DNA of 14,329 bases from Alteromonadaceae bacterium UBA2620 (GCA_002339125.1 DDJQ01000065.1:1-14329), one strand, 5' to 3'; shown: positions 1 through 7,302, counted from the stretch's first letter. Numbers and translations: made by a program. The notes: generated from the letters alone by a model not told the origin.

Positions 1-96
1 TACCGCGGAGCGGTTTAGTCCAACAGTAATGAAGTGACTTTTGGCTCGCCAATCCTGGATGGTGTCTGACTCAGGCAAAGCGTATAAGAGGTATTT

Positions 97-282
97 ATGT
101 CTTGTTTAACCCGACAACTACAACAGCAATTGGCTAAGTACATCAAAAAAGAAGTCGAGGTGGTATCGCCCTGCGATCCATCGGTGATCCGAGAAGAATT
201 GATCAATCGCGGTGTTTGTCCAAGCGGTATTACAGAAGGGCAGGTTCGACAGGTGCTGGAAGTCGCCGGATACCTGCCATAG
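97..282 (+). CDS. Small unknown protein (61 aa)
   Basis: I do not recognise this protein. The ATG is preceded at good spacing by AAGAGGT, a convincing ribosome binding site, which is the main reason to accept so short a frame. The N-terminal third is a polar, Gln/Lys-rich likely helix (residues 4-20), followed by a segment with Cys27 and Cys41 and a C-terminal helix ending in AGYLP. There is no signal peptide or membrane segment, so it is probably cytoplasmic. The 'IREELINRGV' and 'ITEGQVRQVLEVAG' stretches look like two short helices of a small helical domain. It converges on katG and shares the hairpin after position 291. The upstream DNA is cut by the window edge, so operon context is unknown. 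Function cannot be assigned. Confidence 0.55.
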   Translation: MSCLTRQLQQQLAKYIKKEVEVVSPCDPSVIREELINRGVCPSGITEGQVRQVLEVAGYLP

Positions 283-290
283 TAAGTTGC

Positions 291-321
291 AAAAAAACAG
301 GTGGCTGAAAGCCACCTGTTT
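291..321 (-). terminator. Rho-independent terminator of katG, possibly bidirectional
   Basis: Perfect 12-bp inverted repeat AAACAGGTGGCT (295-306) and AGCCACCTGTTT (310-321) with a 3-base loop. Read on the minus strand the stem is followed directly by a run of seven T (positions 297-291), the classic intrinsic terminator, 20 bases past the katG stop. On the plus strand only a weak T-rich tail (TTTATT) follows, so it may also stop the small gene at 97-282 but less efficiently. Confidence 0.85.
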
Positions 322-340
322 ATTACATCTTAATGACGGA

Positions 341-2572
341 TTACTTCAGATCGAAGCGGTCGTTTTGCATCACTTTTACCCACGCATCAACGAAGTCAGC
401 AACAAATTTCTGCTCAGCATCGGCAGCTGCGTAAACTTCAGCGATAGCGCGTAGTTCAGAGTTAGAGCCAAAAATCAGATCCACCGGTGTGGCAGTCCAT
501 TTGGCTTTACCCGATGAACGGTCAACGCCTTCATACACACCTTCCTCATCGGTTTTATTCCACTTGGTACCCATGTCCAGCAGGTTGGTGAAGAAAGCAT
601 TGTTCAGTTTACCCGGAGTGTTGGTGAGAACACCATGCTCCATACCTTTGTAGTTGGCGTCGAGCGCTCGCATACCACCAAGCAGAGCGGTCATCTCCGG
701 TACCGACAGATTCAGGTAGTCAGCCCGTTCAACCAGCATTTCGGTTGGTGACATGTAGTTCATTTCCGGGTCGTAAAAGTTACGGAACGCATCAGCAGTA
801 GGCTCCAGTACAGCAAAAGACTGTACGTCGGTCATTTCTTGCGACGCATCCATACGGCCTGGCTCGAAAGGTACGGTGATGGTGTGGCCTGCATCTTTTG
901 CGGCTTTTTCAATGGCAGCAGCGCCTGCCAGAACAATAATGTCTGCGGTGGAGATACGCTTGTTGCCTGAAGCCTTACGATTAAAGTCACGCTTTACCTG
1001 TTCAAGTTCTAACAGCACTTTATCGAGTTCTGCCGGGTTATTTACTGCCCAGCCATTCTGTGGCGCTAAGCGAACGCGGGCGCCGTTTGCACCACCACGC
1101 ATGTCAGTGCCGCGGAAGCTGGCAGCTGAAGCCCAGGCTACTCTTACTAACTCAGATACGCTTAAACCAGTGTCCAGGATATCCGCTTTCAGTTTGCGTA
1201 CATCAGCATCGGTAACCAGATCATGGTTAACCTCTGGAATTGGGTCCTGCCATACCAGTACCTCATCTGGCACCTCATCACCTAAATAACGAGCGCGAGG
1301 ACCCAGGTCACGGTGATTCAGCTTAAACCAAGCCTTGGCGAAGGCCAGTTCGTATTCCGCGGGATCGGCGCGGAAACGCTCAGCAATTTTGCGGAACTCC
1401 GGATCTTTTTTGATCGCGATGTCAGTGGTAAACATGATAGGTGCATGGCGCTTACCCTTTACATGAGCGTCAGGAACCATGTTGGCTGCGGCCGGATCAT
1501 CAGGGATCCACTGGGTAGCACCCGCCGGGCTTTTGGTTTTCACCCAGTTGAAGCTAAACAGGTTATCCAGGTAGTTTGTTGTCCACTGGGTTGGAGTGAC
1601 TGTCCAGGCGCCTTCCAGGCCACTGCTCGTGGTATCTTCAGAATGGCCCTTGCCACATTTGTTTTTCCAGCCAAAGCCTTGTTCTTCGATGTCGGCCGCC
1701 GCAGGTTCTGCGCCTACACAGTCAGCTGGCTTCTTCGCTCCGTGGGCTTTACCGAAGGTGTGACCACCGGCAATCAGCGCAACAATTTCTTCGTCATTCA
1801 TCGCCATACGACCAAATGACATGCGAATGTCTTTGGCGGCTGCCAGCGGATCGGGGTTACCATGTGGGCCTTCCGGGTTAACGTAAATCAGACCCATCTC
1901 AACGGCTGCTAAAGGACCTTTCAGTTTGCCAAACTTATCGCGACGTTCGTCGGTCAGCATTTTCTCTTCCGGACCCCAGTAAACGTAGTCTGGCTCCCAG
2001 TCATCCTCACGACCACCGGCATAACCGAAGGTTTTAAAGCCCATGTCTTCCAGCGCAACGTTACCGGTTAATGCCATCAGGTCGGCCCAGGATATCTTAC
2101 GACCATACTTTTGCTTTACAGGCCAGATCAAACGGCGGGCTTTGTCGAGATTTACGTTATCCGGCCAGCTGTTCAGCGGATCAAAGCGCTGTTGTCCGCC
2201 ACCTGCGCCACCACGGCCATCGTGGATACGATAGGTACCGGCAGCGTGCCAGGCCATACGAATGAAGAAGGGACCGTAGTGCCCGTAATCTGCCGGCCAC
2301 CAATCCTGAGAGTCGGTGAGCACTTTACGTAAATCGGCTTTTACCGCTTCCAGGTCCAGTGAGTTAAACTCTTTAGCGTAGTCAAAGTCTTCACCGTACG
2401 GGTTTGATTCTACCCCGTGGGCGCGCAGCTGACTCAGGTCGAGCTGATCCGGCCACCAAAAACTGTTGGCTTTTGGCTCTGCAGCATCAGCATAGGCGGG
2501 GGATGTTAGCACTACTGGTGACATCGCAATGGCCACGGCTGCCGCCAAAGATAAAGTCTTTTTCAATTTCAT
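341..2572 (-). CDS. katG: Secreted (periplasmic) catalase-peroxidase KatG
   Basis: Haem catalase-peroxidase (class I peroxidase family) that dismutates H2O2 and has peroxidase activity. From the ATG at 2572 (AAGGA ribosome binding site 5 bases upstream) it has 743 residues. Residues 1-28 form a Sec signal peptide (MKLKK, hydrophobic core, SPAYA then D29), so the enzyme should act in the periplasm, unlike the cytoplasmic KatG of most bacteria. The distal pocket is intact: Arg105, Trp108 and His109 in RMAWHAAGTYR. The cross-linked cofactor residues Trp108, Tyr230 and Met256 are all present, as is the proximal haem ligand His271 in AGGHTFGKAHGA. The haem-free C-terminal domain occupies roughly residues 430-743. 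An in-frame start 12 codons upstream would put a charged stretch before the signal peptide and is not favoured. It is monocistronic, with its own terminator. Confidence 0.97.
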   Translation of the reverse strand: MKLKKTLSLAAAVAIAMSPVVLTSPAYADAAEPKANSFWWPDQLDLSQLRAHGVESNPYGEDFDYAKEFNSLDLEAVKADLRKVLTDSQDWWPADYGHYGPFFIRMAWHAAGTYRIHDGRGGAGGGQQRFDPLNSWPDNVNLDKARRLIWPVKQKYGRKISWADLMALTGNVALEDMGFKTFGYAGGREDDWEPDYVYWGPEEKMLTDERRDKFGKLKGPLAAVEMGLIYVNPEGPHGNPDPLAAAKDIRMSFGRMAMNDEEIVALIAGGHTFGKAHGAKKPADCVGAEPAAADIEEQGFGWKNKCGKGHSEDTTSSGLEGAWTVTPTQWTTNYLDNLFSFNWVKTKSPAGATQWIPDDPAAANMVPDAHVKGKRHAPIMFTTDIAIKKDPEFRKIAERFRADPAEYELAFAKAWFKLNHRDLGPRARYLGDEVPDEVLVWQDPIPEVNHDLVTDADVRKLKADILDTGLSVSELVRVAWASAASFRGTDMRGGANGARVRLAPQNGWAVNNPAELDKVLLELEQVKRDFNRKASGNKRISTADIIVLAGAAAIEKAAKDAGHTITVPFEPGRMDASQEMTDVQSFAVLEPTADAFRNFYDPEMNYMSPTEMLVERADYLNLSVPEMTALLGGMRALDANYKGMEHGVLTNTPGKLNNAFFTNLLDMGTKWNKTDEEGVYEGVDRSSGKAKWTATPVDLIFGSNSELRAIAEVYAAADAEQKFVADFVDAWVKVMQNDRFDLK

Positions 2573-2619
2573 TTGTCCTTCCTCGTTTCGAATGTGAACA
2601 ATGTACAAATACAGTGTTT

Positions 2620-2654
2620 GTTAACATTTATAAGTGTTAACGAGGAAAGGTAAA
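2620..2654 (-). promoter_or_regulatory. Putative katG promoter with near-palindromic operator
   Basis: On the minus strand, TTTACC (2654-2649) and TATAAA (2632-2627) with a 16-bp spacer form a plausible sigma-70 promoter, giving a leader of roughly 45 bases. The -10 sits in the middle of a 22-bp near-perfect palindrome at 2620-2641 (GTTAACA arms, only one mismatched pair, centred on TTATAA). A dimeric repressor bound there would block the promoter. I cannot name the regulator; the site does not look like an OxyR, SoxR or Fur consensus. The promoter call is inference; the palindrome is seen directly. Confidence 0.5.
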
Positions 2655-2998
2655 TTGCATAATTAAAAAATCAGATGCACTTGATTGAAAAAATAAAAAA
2701 TGAATAACTATATGTTTTTAAATGGTTATTTTGTCCAGTTTAAATGGCGCCAAAAACTAGAAAAGTTAGTCTAAACTATCTTTTTAATTAGAGTGGATAC
2801 AAAAAATTAACATTTTTAACAAGCGCAGGGTATTGATGGCGAGAGTTAAAACTCTTTTTGCTGTCACTTTCCAGGCATGAGCGTGTTCAGATGTCTGGCT
2901 TTTAATAACGAATCAAGGAAAGCCGGTGAAACCTGGTTAAAGTTCGTGGTATTCTTCAGGTTTGCCGGCGCGTCGCCTTTATCACATCGTTATGGCCC
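2655..2998. other. AT-rich non-coding interval between katG and the 156-aa gene
   Basis: No convincing coding frame was seen. Positions 2655-2820 are strongly AT-rich, with several A and T runs, and serve as the upstream region of katG. A small hairpin AGAGTT/AACTCT at 2842-2855 followed by TTTT could be a weak plus-strand terminator, but no plus-strand gene precedes it. A second imperfect inverted repeat, GCCGGTGAAACCTG (2922-2935) against CAGGTTTGCCGGC (2957-2969), lies about 30 bases before the next start codon and could fold in its leader. Confidence 0.4.
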
Positions 2999-3469
2999 AT
3001 GGGAACAACACAACGACATCTGGTTAATCTGGATATGCTGCTAACTGATATAGAAATGCTCGATGCAAGTGAGTATGGCAGTCTGGTACATGTGAAATTA
3101 TTAAAAGATATCCAGCGCGTACTGGAAGCACTTGAGGTGGCGGTGCAGTCAGAAACCGTGTCTTCATTTCAAAAAGCGGTGGTTAACGCTGGTCTGGCCG
3201 GTCAGCTGGAAGATAAGCGAATGCCCGGGATCTTTAAACGGCTGATTGGGTATGTTCTGGAATACTGGGATGCCCACAGCAAAGCCGCGAAAATTCTTGA
3301 TTCACAGTTTGACGGCAATGCCGATAAACGCCTTGAACTGTTGCAGGTAAAAGGCATTAAGGCAAAATCACAGTTTAAAACGGTTGCCCGGGCTATGGGG
3401 CGTACCGACTATCTTCACTTTGTCGAGGCTCTGGGGCTGCTCCACGAAGACTGGCAGTGGCAGGCCTGA
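2999..3469 (+). CDS. Unknown helical protein (156 aa) upstream of nei
   Basis: I do not recognise the family. The protein looks almost entirely helical, charged and soluble, with no signal peptide, no membrane segment and no cysteine. Around residues 99-140 it carries a basic stretch (KRLELLQVKGIKAKSQF, then FKTVARAMGRTDYL), and it ends in an aromatic tail (EDWQWQA). The ATG at 2999 has no clear Shine-Dalgarno. ATG at 3038 (MLLTDIEML) is an alternative start, also with a poor ribosome binding site, so the N-terminus is uncertain. It lies 68 bases upstream of nei on the same strand, so the two may be co-transcribed, but no repair function can be inferred from that alone. Confidence 0.75.
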   Translation: MGTTQRHLVNLDMLLTDIEMLDASEYGSLVHVKLLKDIQRVLEALEVAVQSETVSSFQKAVVNAGLAGQLEDKRMPGIFKRLIGYVLEYWDAHSKAAKILDSQFDGNADKRLELLQVKGIKAKSQFKTVARAMGRTDYLHFVEALGLLHEDWQWQA

Positions 3470-3537
3470 ACCTTTCATCCAAAATCCTGCCCTTTCACGT
3501 ATAAGGCACATCTTAATGCTGTTTCGGGAAATAAGCC

Positions 3538-4392
3538 GTGCCAGAAGGCCCAGAGATCCGCCAAAGCGCCGATGCCTTAGCTAATGTTTTACAAAACCAG
3601 AAGATCAATAAAGTTACCGTCGGGTTGCAGTCATTAAAGCCTTTTCAGTCTCAATTGAGTGGCCAGCGAGTAACACAAGTGAGCTGTCGGGGAAAAGCTA
3701 TGTTGCTGCACTTTGACAACGACCTGAGTATTTATTCTCACAATCAGTTGTATGGGCGCTGGGTAATTGTGCCTTTTGATGAGTTGCCTGAAACTAATCG
3801 CTCGCTTCGTCTTGGCTTACATACCGACGAGCATAGCGCACTGCTTTACAGTGCATCCGATATCAGTGTGTGGCCACGCGAGAAACTCAGTGAACATCCG
3901 TTTTTACGCAAACTTGGCCCTGATATTCTCAATCAGACGGTCACGCCGGAAGTGATACTACAAAGATTAACCAGTTCGCAGTTTCGCAATCGAAGCCTGG
4001 CGGCACTTTATCTCGACCAGGGTTTTCTGGCCGGGATGGGTAATTACCTGCGCAGCGAAATTTTGTTCTTTGCAGGTATTTATCCTGATAAGAAGCCCGC
4101 TCACCTGAGTGATGAGCAAATCAATCACCTGGCGGAACAAACGTTACAGGTTACTTACCGTTCGTATGAAACGGGAGGCTATACTACGTCCATCTCTGCA
4201 TCTGTCCGTGCGCTGCATTCTGCGGCTGAATATGAAGCGGAAAGGTTTATGGTTTTCGACCGCGAAGGACAGCCGTGCAGGCGCTGTAATGAAACAATCC
4301 TGCGCGCTGAACGAAGCAGCCGCAGGATTTATTTTTGCCCGCAATGTCAGCGCAGCAACGATGTCAGTGCGGCGAATGATTCGCCGGCTTGA
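3538..4392 (+). CDS. nei: Endonuclease VIII (Nei), DNA glycosylase/AP lyase
   Basis: Base-excision repair glycosylase of the Fpg/Nei family, which removes oxidised pyrimidines and cuts the abasic strand. The start is GTG at 3538 and is certain, because the N-terminus must be M-Pro-Glu: Pro2 is the catalytic nucleophile and Glu3 the general acid (MPEGPEIRQSAD). Lys53 lies in the conserved RGKAMLLHF hairpin. YSHNQLYG (66-73) and the helix-two-turn-helix region around FLAGMGNYLRSEIL (163-176) match E. coli Nei closely, as does LLYSASDI. The C-terminal zinc finger is complete: Cys247, Cys250, Cys267 and Cys270 (C-X2-C-X16-C-X2-C), with Arg in the SSRRIYF turn. At 284 residues it is about 20 longer than E. 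coli Nei, mostly a polar tail after the finger. The ribosome binding site is weak. The stop codon abuts that of the convergent outer-membrane gene with no gap. Confidence 0.95.
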   Translation: MPEGPEIRQSADALANVLQNQKINKVTVGLQSLKPFQSQLSGQRVTQVSCRGKAMLLHFDNDLSIYSHNQLYGRWVIVPFDELPETNRSLRLGLHTDEHSALLYSASDISVWPREKLSEHPFLRKLGPDILNQTVTPEVILQRLTSSQFRNRSLAALYLDQGFLAGMGNYLRSEILFFAGIYPDKKPAHLSDEQINHLAEQTLQVTYRSYETGGYTTSISASVRALHSAAEYEAERFMVFDREGQPCRRCNETILRAERSSRRIYFCPQCQRSNDVSAANDSPA

Positions 4393-4971
4393 TCAGAAAC
4401 GGTACTCAATACCAATACTGGCCTGCCTCAGGTCAGTTTCAAAGTTAGTATCGTCAATATCATCGAAGGCAGCCTCTGCGTCGAGTTCGGTGTCGTACAC
4501 CACATATTCGGCGTTAACCAGCAGGTTGGGCGAAAATGCGTAACTTAAACCCGCGCCAACAAACAGGCTTTCATCGTCTTCCGAGGTTGTTACACCAGCC
4601 AGACGGTAATCGGTGTCCGACCATAGCTGACCTAATTTGGCATAGGCTGATAATCCACCTGCCACAGGTACCATACCTTTGAGGGCCAGGGTGTAGCCGT
4701 CGGTCTCGGCGCCGGCCAGAGATGAGCCATAGTCACCGAAGTCTATGTAAGAACCTTCAACTGCTACCCAGGTATTAAACTTGTAACCCACGATGCCCTG
4801 CCATACATCTTTATCATCGTCGAAATCATCTTCGCCTTCGACTCGCAGATAACCATAGTTACCGCCCACATAAATGCCGGACTCGTTAATTTCGTCGGGC
4901 GTTTGCTGGGCGCTCAGGCCGAAAGATGTCAGGGCGGTCAGAGTTGATAAAGCAATAATCGTTTTTTTCAT
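4393..4971 (-). CDS. Small outer-membrane beta-barrel protein, OmpA/OMP_b-brl-like (192 aa)
   Basis: Predicted outer-membrane barrel of the 8-strand OmpA-like/OMP_b-brl type. A Sec signal peptide (MKKTIIALSTLTALTSFGLSA, cut near residue 21) is followed by alternating strands such as GIYVGGNYGYLRV, WVAVEGSYIDFG, GYTLALKGMV and LSAYAKLGQLW, ending in the final strand IGIEYRF. The C-terminal Phe is the BAM recognition signal. Loops are very acidic (for example DDFDDDKD). There is no periplasmic OmpA domain after the barrel. The start is the ATG at 4971, with AGGA 7 bases upstream; a TTG one codon earlier is not favoured. Role unknown: such barrels may be structural, adhesive or stress-related. 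Same strand as the barrel gene at 5253-5855 but 281 bases away, probably separately expressed. Confidence 0.85.
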   Translation of the reverse strand: MKKTIIALSTLTALTSFGLSAQQTPDEINESGIYVGGNYGYLRVEGEDDFDDDKDVWQGIVGYKFNTWVAVEGSYIDFGDYGSSLAGAETDGYTLALKGMVPVAGGLSAYAKLGQLWSDTDYRLAGVTTSEDDESLFVGAGLSYAFSPNLLVNAEYVVYDTELDAEAAFDDIDDTNFETDLRQASIGIEYRF

Positions 4972-4987
4972 CAAAGAGTCCTCTTTG
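4972..4987 (-). promoter_or_regulatory. Inverted repeat enclosing the ribosome binding site of the 192-aa barrel gene
   Basis: Perfect 7-bp arms CAAAGAG and CTCTTTG around a 2-base centre, directly adjacent to the ATG at 4971. The Shine-Dalgarno (AGGA in the minus-strand RNA) lies in the hairpin top, so folding would mask it. It could instead be a protein binding palindrome. The role is inference; the symmetry is seen directly. Confidence 0.45.
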
Positions 4988-5214
4988 TGTTAATCGAATT
5001 TACTAAAAAGCGGCGTGTATCTGGCAACCGTTAATCAGCACTTACTTATGCTTTATCAAACTGCATGCCAGCTAGAAAAAGCCTGCTAATTGCTGTTTTT
5101 TTGAGAGTTTTTTTCACGATTGATGAAGTTTTGCGCGCAGATTTAACAAAAATGGCTGTCTGTTGCCAAATGGTAACGTGAAGACTTTTCATAGTATGAA
5201 AACAAAGTTGCAGG

Positions 5215-5246
5215 GCAGGTCGCCCAAGTGCAAAAGGACGACCTGC
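5215..5246 (-). terminator. Possible terminator after the 200-aa barrel gene
   Basis: Arms GCAGGTCG (5215-5222) and CGACCTGC (5239-5246) form an 8-bp stem with a 16-base loop, 7 bases beyond the stop of the barrel gene at 5253. On the minus strand it is followed by CCTGCAACTTTGTTTTC, only moderately T-rich. The position is right but the U-tract is imperfect, so this is tentative. The rest of 4988-5214 is AT-rich upstream DNA for the 192-aa barrel gene, with no coding frame. Confidence 0.35.
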
Positions 5247-5252
5247 AATAGA

Positions 5253-5855
5253 TTAAAAAACGTAGCGGGCGAATAACTTGCACCACTCAGAGTCAGAGAA
5301 TTTAGTGTACTGTGCGCCCAGCACAAACTGTTTAGTTTCACCGAAAGCGTACTGAGCGCCCAGTCTGTACGCTTTCTGGTTTGAGCCTTTGTGCCATTTT
5401 TGTACTTCCAGTCCGCCAAATAATTCAACGGCATCGGTTAGCTGATGACGTACACTTCCGGCAAGGCTGAAAAAATGCGTACCGTCTTTGGCTGAATCCT
5501 CACTGTCTGAGAGCTTGAAGTCGATCTCGCCATAATACAGTCTGGCATCAAAAACGGTGTCCTGGCGAAAGTTGTAGTAATAGCCGGCGCCGGCCTGCCA
5601 GTTGGTTTCATCCAGCGTGTACTGACTTATCTTGTCGTCGGCACTGCGGTATTTACCGGTAATAAATAGGTTGTGGCTAAGTTCATAACTGGCTTCAAAT
5701 TCAGGGCCTTTTAAGTCAAATGGTGCGATGTCGGCATAATCGCCAGCGGCATAGCCAAGTTGTACGAAGTCGTAATCCAGGTTATCAGCCTGTACTGCTG
5801 TGCTGCACAATGACGAAAAGGCCATCAGAGTGGCGGCAAGAGTGTTTTTTTTCAT
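5253..5855 (-). CDS. Small outer-membrane beta-barrel protein (200 aa)
   Basis: Predicted outer-membrane barrel. The start is the ATG at 5855, which has TAAGGA 6 bases upstream; the longer frame (from 5891) would put twelve residues before a good signal peptide. That peptide is MKKNTLAATLMAF, a hydrophobic core, then VQA with cleavage after residue 23. The mature part shows amphipathic strands (FVQLGYAAGDY, FEASYELSHNLFITGKY, WQAGAGYYYNF, FDARLYYGEIDF, AYRLGAQYAFG, QFVLGAQYTKF) and ends LFARYVF with the C-terminal aromatic expected for BAM-dependent barrels. One Cys (in SEWCKLF) lies near the end. It differs in sequence from the neighbouring 192-aa barrel and is probably not a recent duplicate. 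Function unknown. The transporter gene ends 82 bases upstream on the same strand. Confidence 0.82.
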   Translation of the reverse strand: MKKNTLAATLMAFSSLCSTAVQADNLDYDFVQLGYAAGDYADIAPFDLKGPEFEASYELSHNLFITGKYRSADDKISQYTLDETNWQAGAGYYYNFRQDTVFDARLYYGEIDFKLSDSEDSAKDGTHFFSLAGSVRHQLTDAVELFGGLEVQKWHKGSNQKAYRLGAQYAFGETKQFVLGAQYTKFSDSEWCKLFARYVF

Positions 5856-5861
5856 GGGTTT

Positions 5862-5903
5862 CCTTAAGTGTTGCAATAAAGTGTGTTGCAAAGATACTTA
5901 AGG
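5862..5903 (-). promoter_or_regulatory. Inverted repeat sequestering the ribosome binding site of the 200-aa barrel gene
   Basis: CCTTAAGT (5862-5869) and ACTTAAGG (5896-5903) are perfectly complementary 8-base arms with a 26-base loop. In the minus-strand RNA the downstream arm contains the Shine-Dalgarno (TAAGGA) that precedes the ATG at 5855. The loop region holds a direct repeat TGTTGCAA (5869-5876 and 5884-5891, 15 bases apart). It could be a translational control hairpin or a pair of transcription factor sites; CTTAAG is itself palindromic, so a DNA-binding role is equally possible. Confidence 0.42.
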
Positions 5904-5937
5904 CAGGGTCAAATTCTGGTGAAGCAATATCGCTAAA

Positions 5938-7209
5938 TTACGCTAGTAATACGGCATTCACCAGGCAGGCAAGTGCCCACATGGTGACAATGTAATGCCA
6001 GTTATTAGCGATGATTCGCCGCGAGGAAGCGCCGTAACGGCCGGTAAGAATAAGGCCTATTCCCGACAAAGGCCCTGAGCCGGTGGATATGGCCCAGGTG
6101 GAAAGAAACATAAAGCCCAGAGTGGTGGTGTTAGGGTTTAACGGCAGGAGTACCGGGCTGACTACCGCAATACTGATCACCGGGTGCACGCCAAGCAGTC
6201 CGGCAATGATCATCAGAGCCAGAATGACAGCAAACATACTGGCATCAAAGCTGAACTGGTGCAGATCGATAAGATTAGGATACAGCGCTATCATAGCTTT
6301 AATGCCGGCCGAAAACACTCCGGCAGCAAGAAAAAGCGCAAATTGCGGGCCCGCACTGTGCAACCGGTTATCCACAAAGTCTTTTAACGTTAGCCGTCGT
6401 GGGCGTTCCTGCATAAACAGCAAAGCGCCGAGCACCGACAATAAACTGATGAGGATCATAATCCGGATCTGCGGGAAAAAATGGTGCAGTATCAGAACGG
6501 CTATTGCCATTAACACTGGAATTATCAGGCTTTCAGCTTTAAGGGGATAACCTTCAAACGGCGATGTGGACCTGCGATGGACATCCACCAGCGTATAGCC
6601 AATCCCCACTAGTGCCATGATTGCCCCCGGCGCCACCGTGGCTTTCCAGGCCATGCCGGGTGCATACATCAATGCTACACCGGTGGCAATGAAAAACGGT
6701 GACCACCAGGCCGCAGCAGTAAAACAGCGCGCCAGAATAATTTGCTGGGCATCGGTTAATTTGCCTCCGCGTTTTAGCCTGTCACCAAATACAAAAATCA
6801 CCGACATGTTGATGACAGCACCGAGTAACGTAGTGCCAAATGCAGTGACGGCTGCCGCTTTGTTGCCAGTGGGTAAACGTTCGTCATTGTCTGGCGCATT
6901 AGTTAGAGACAAGAACGTAATAGCCACAAACATGGTTAACAGCGGTACGTTGGCTGCAAACACGCTTCGCCAGCTAATTTCCGCGCCCAGCCAATAGCCG
7001 GTAGCCAGGCCCGTTACGCCCAGTAAAAACAATACAACAGACTGCTTTCTGGCCGACGCTTTGACAGCGGGTAACATCGTAAACAGGGTAAGCCATCCCG
7101 AGACGGTGGCGACATCAGCAGGCAGCAGACCTGCTGCTGAAAGCAGATAGCTCAGCAGGGTAAAACAAGCCAGCCAGCCGGCGTAACGGGTAGGATGATA
7201 CTGCTTCAT
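5938..7209 (-). CDS. Multi-pass inner-membrane transporter, ion-transporter-superfamily-like (423 aa)
   Basis: Very hydrophobic protein with about ten to twelve membrane helices, starting around residues 10-30 and ending at the C-terminal helix YIVTMWALACLVNAVLLA. Two glycine/serine-rich motifs near the C-terminus, GVHPVISIAVVSPVL and STGSGPLSGIGLIL, resemble the re-entrant, substrate-binding hairpins of the ion transporter (DASS/ArsB/NhaD/GntP-like) superfamily, but I cannot place it in a named family and the substrate is unknown. A cytoplasmic basic loop (RLKRGGKLTDAQQI) lies near residues 142-155. The ATG at 7209 has no strong Shine-Dalgarno. It lies 93 bases downstream of the MetR-like regulator on the same strand, so that protein probably controls it, and a sulfur-compound or amino-acid substrate is a reasonable but untested guess. 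Confidence 0.72.
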   Translation of the reverse strand: MKQYHPTRYAGWLACFTLLSYLLSAAGLLPADVATVSGWLTLFTMLPAVKASARKQSVVLFLLGVTGLATGYWLGAEISWRSVFAANVPLLTMFVAITFLSLTNAPDNDERLPTGNKAAAVTAFGTTLLGAVINMSVIFVFGDRLKRGGKLTDAQQIILARCFTAAAWWSPFFIATGVALMYAPGMAWKATVAPGAIMALVGIGYTLVDVHRRSTSPFEGYPLKAESLIIPVLMAIAVLILHHFFPQIRIMILISLLSVLGALLFMQERPRRLTLKDFVDNRLHSAGPQFALFLAAGVFSAGIKAMIALYPNLIDLHQFSFDASMFAVILALMIIAGLLGVHPVISIAVVSPVLLPLNPNTTTLGFMFLSTWAISTGSGPLSGIGLILTGRYGASSRRIIANNWHYIVTMWALACLVNAVLLA

Positions 7210-7302
7210 AGCAATGATGAATGGCTTCAGGGTCAGTCGGTGGATTAGAACAACAGTCAGTGTATCAAAAATAGCCGCTCGTCTGGTGGCTTTAAACGTA
7301 AA

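Noticed and set aside
1..40. tRNA-like start or end of a coding region at the left edge
   Set aside because: GGAGCGG recalls a tRNA-Asp 5' end, but no D-loop, anticodon or T-loop pattern follows; the three plus frames close within 36 bases and the pieces are too short to identify.
876..1289. 137-aa frame antisense to katG (also 1313-1819, 2043-2332)
   Set aside because: They lie wholly inside the certain katG coding region, are low-complexity Ser/Thr/Arg-rich or atypical in composition, and lack ribosome binding sites. They are shadows.
4109..4543. 144-aa plus-strand frame overlapping nei and the barrel gene
   Set aside because: It overlaps the conserved 3' half of nei, including the zinc finger, and runs into the antisense of the next gene. 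No start signal.
4393..5855. Tandem duplication of the two barrel genes
   Set aside because: Lengths are similar, but strand sequences, loop content and C-termini differ; the likeness does not go beyond the general barrel pattern.
6083..6997. Plus-strand frames of 155, 67 and 126 aa inside the transporter
   Set aside because: Antisense to a hydrophobic membrane protein, which commonly leaves long open frames; no family resemblance or ribosome binding site.
7218..7229. A genuine MetR box
   Set aside because: TGAA-N4-TTCA has a 4-base centre, not the 5 of the consensus, and lies in the transporter leader 8 bases before its ATG. Kept only as a remark, not as a feature.
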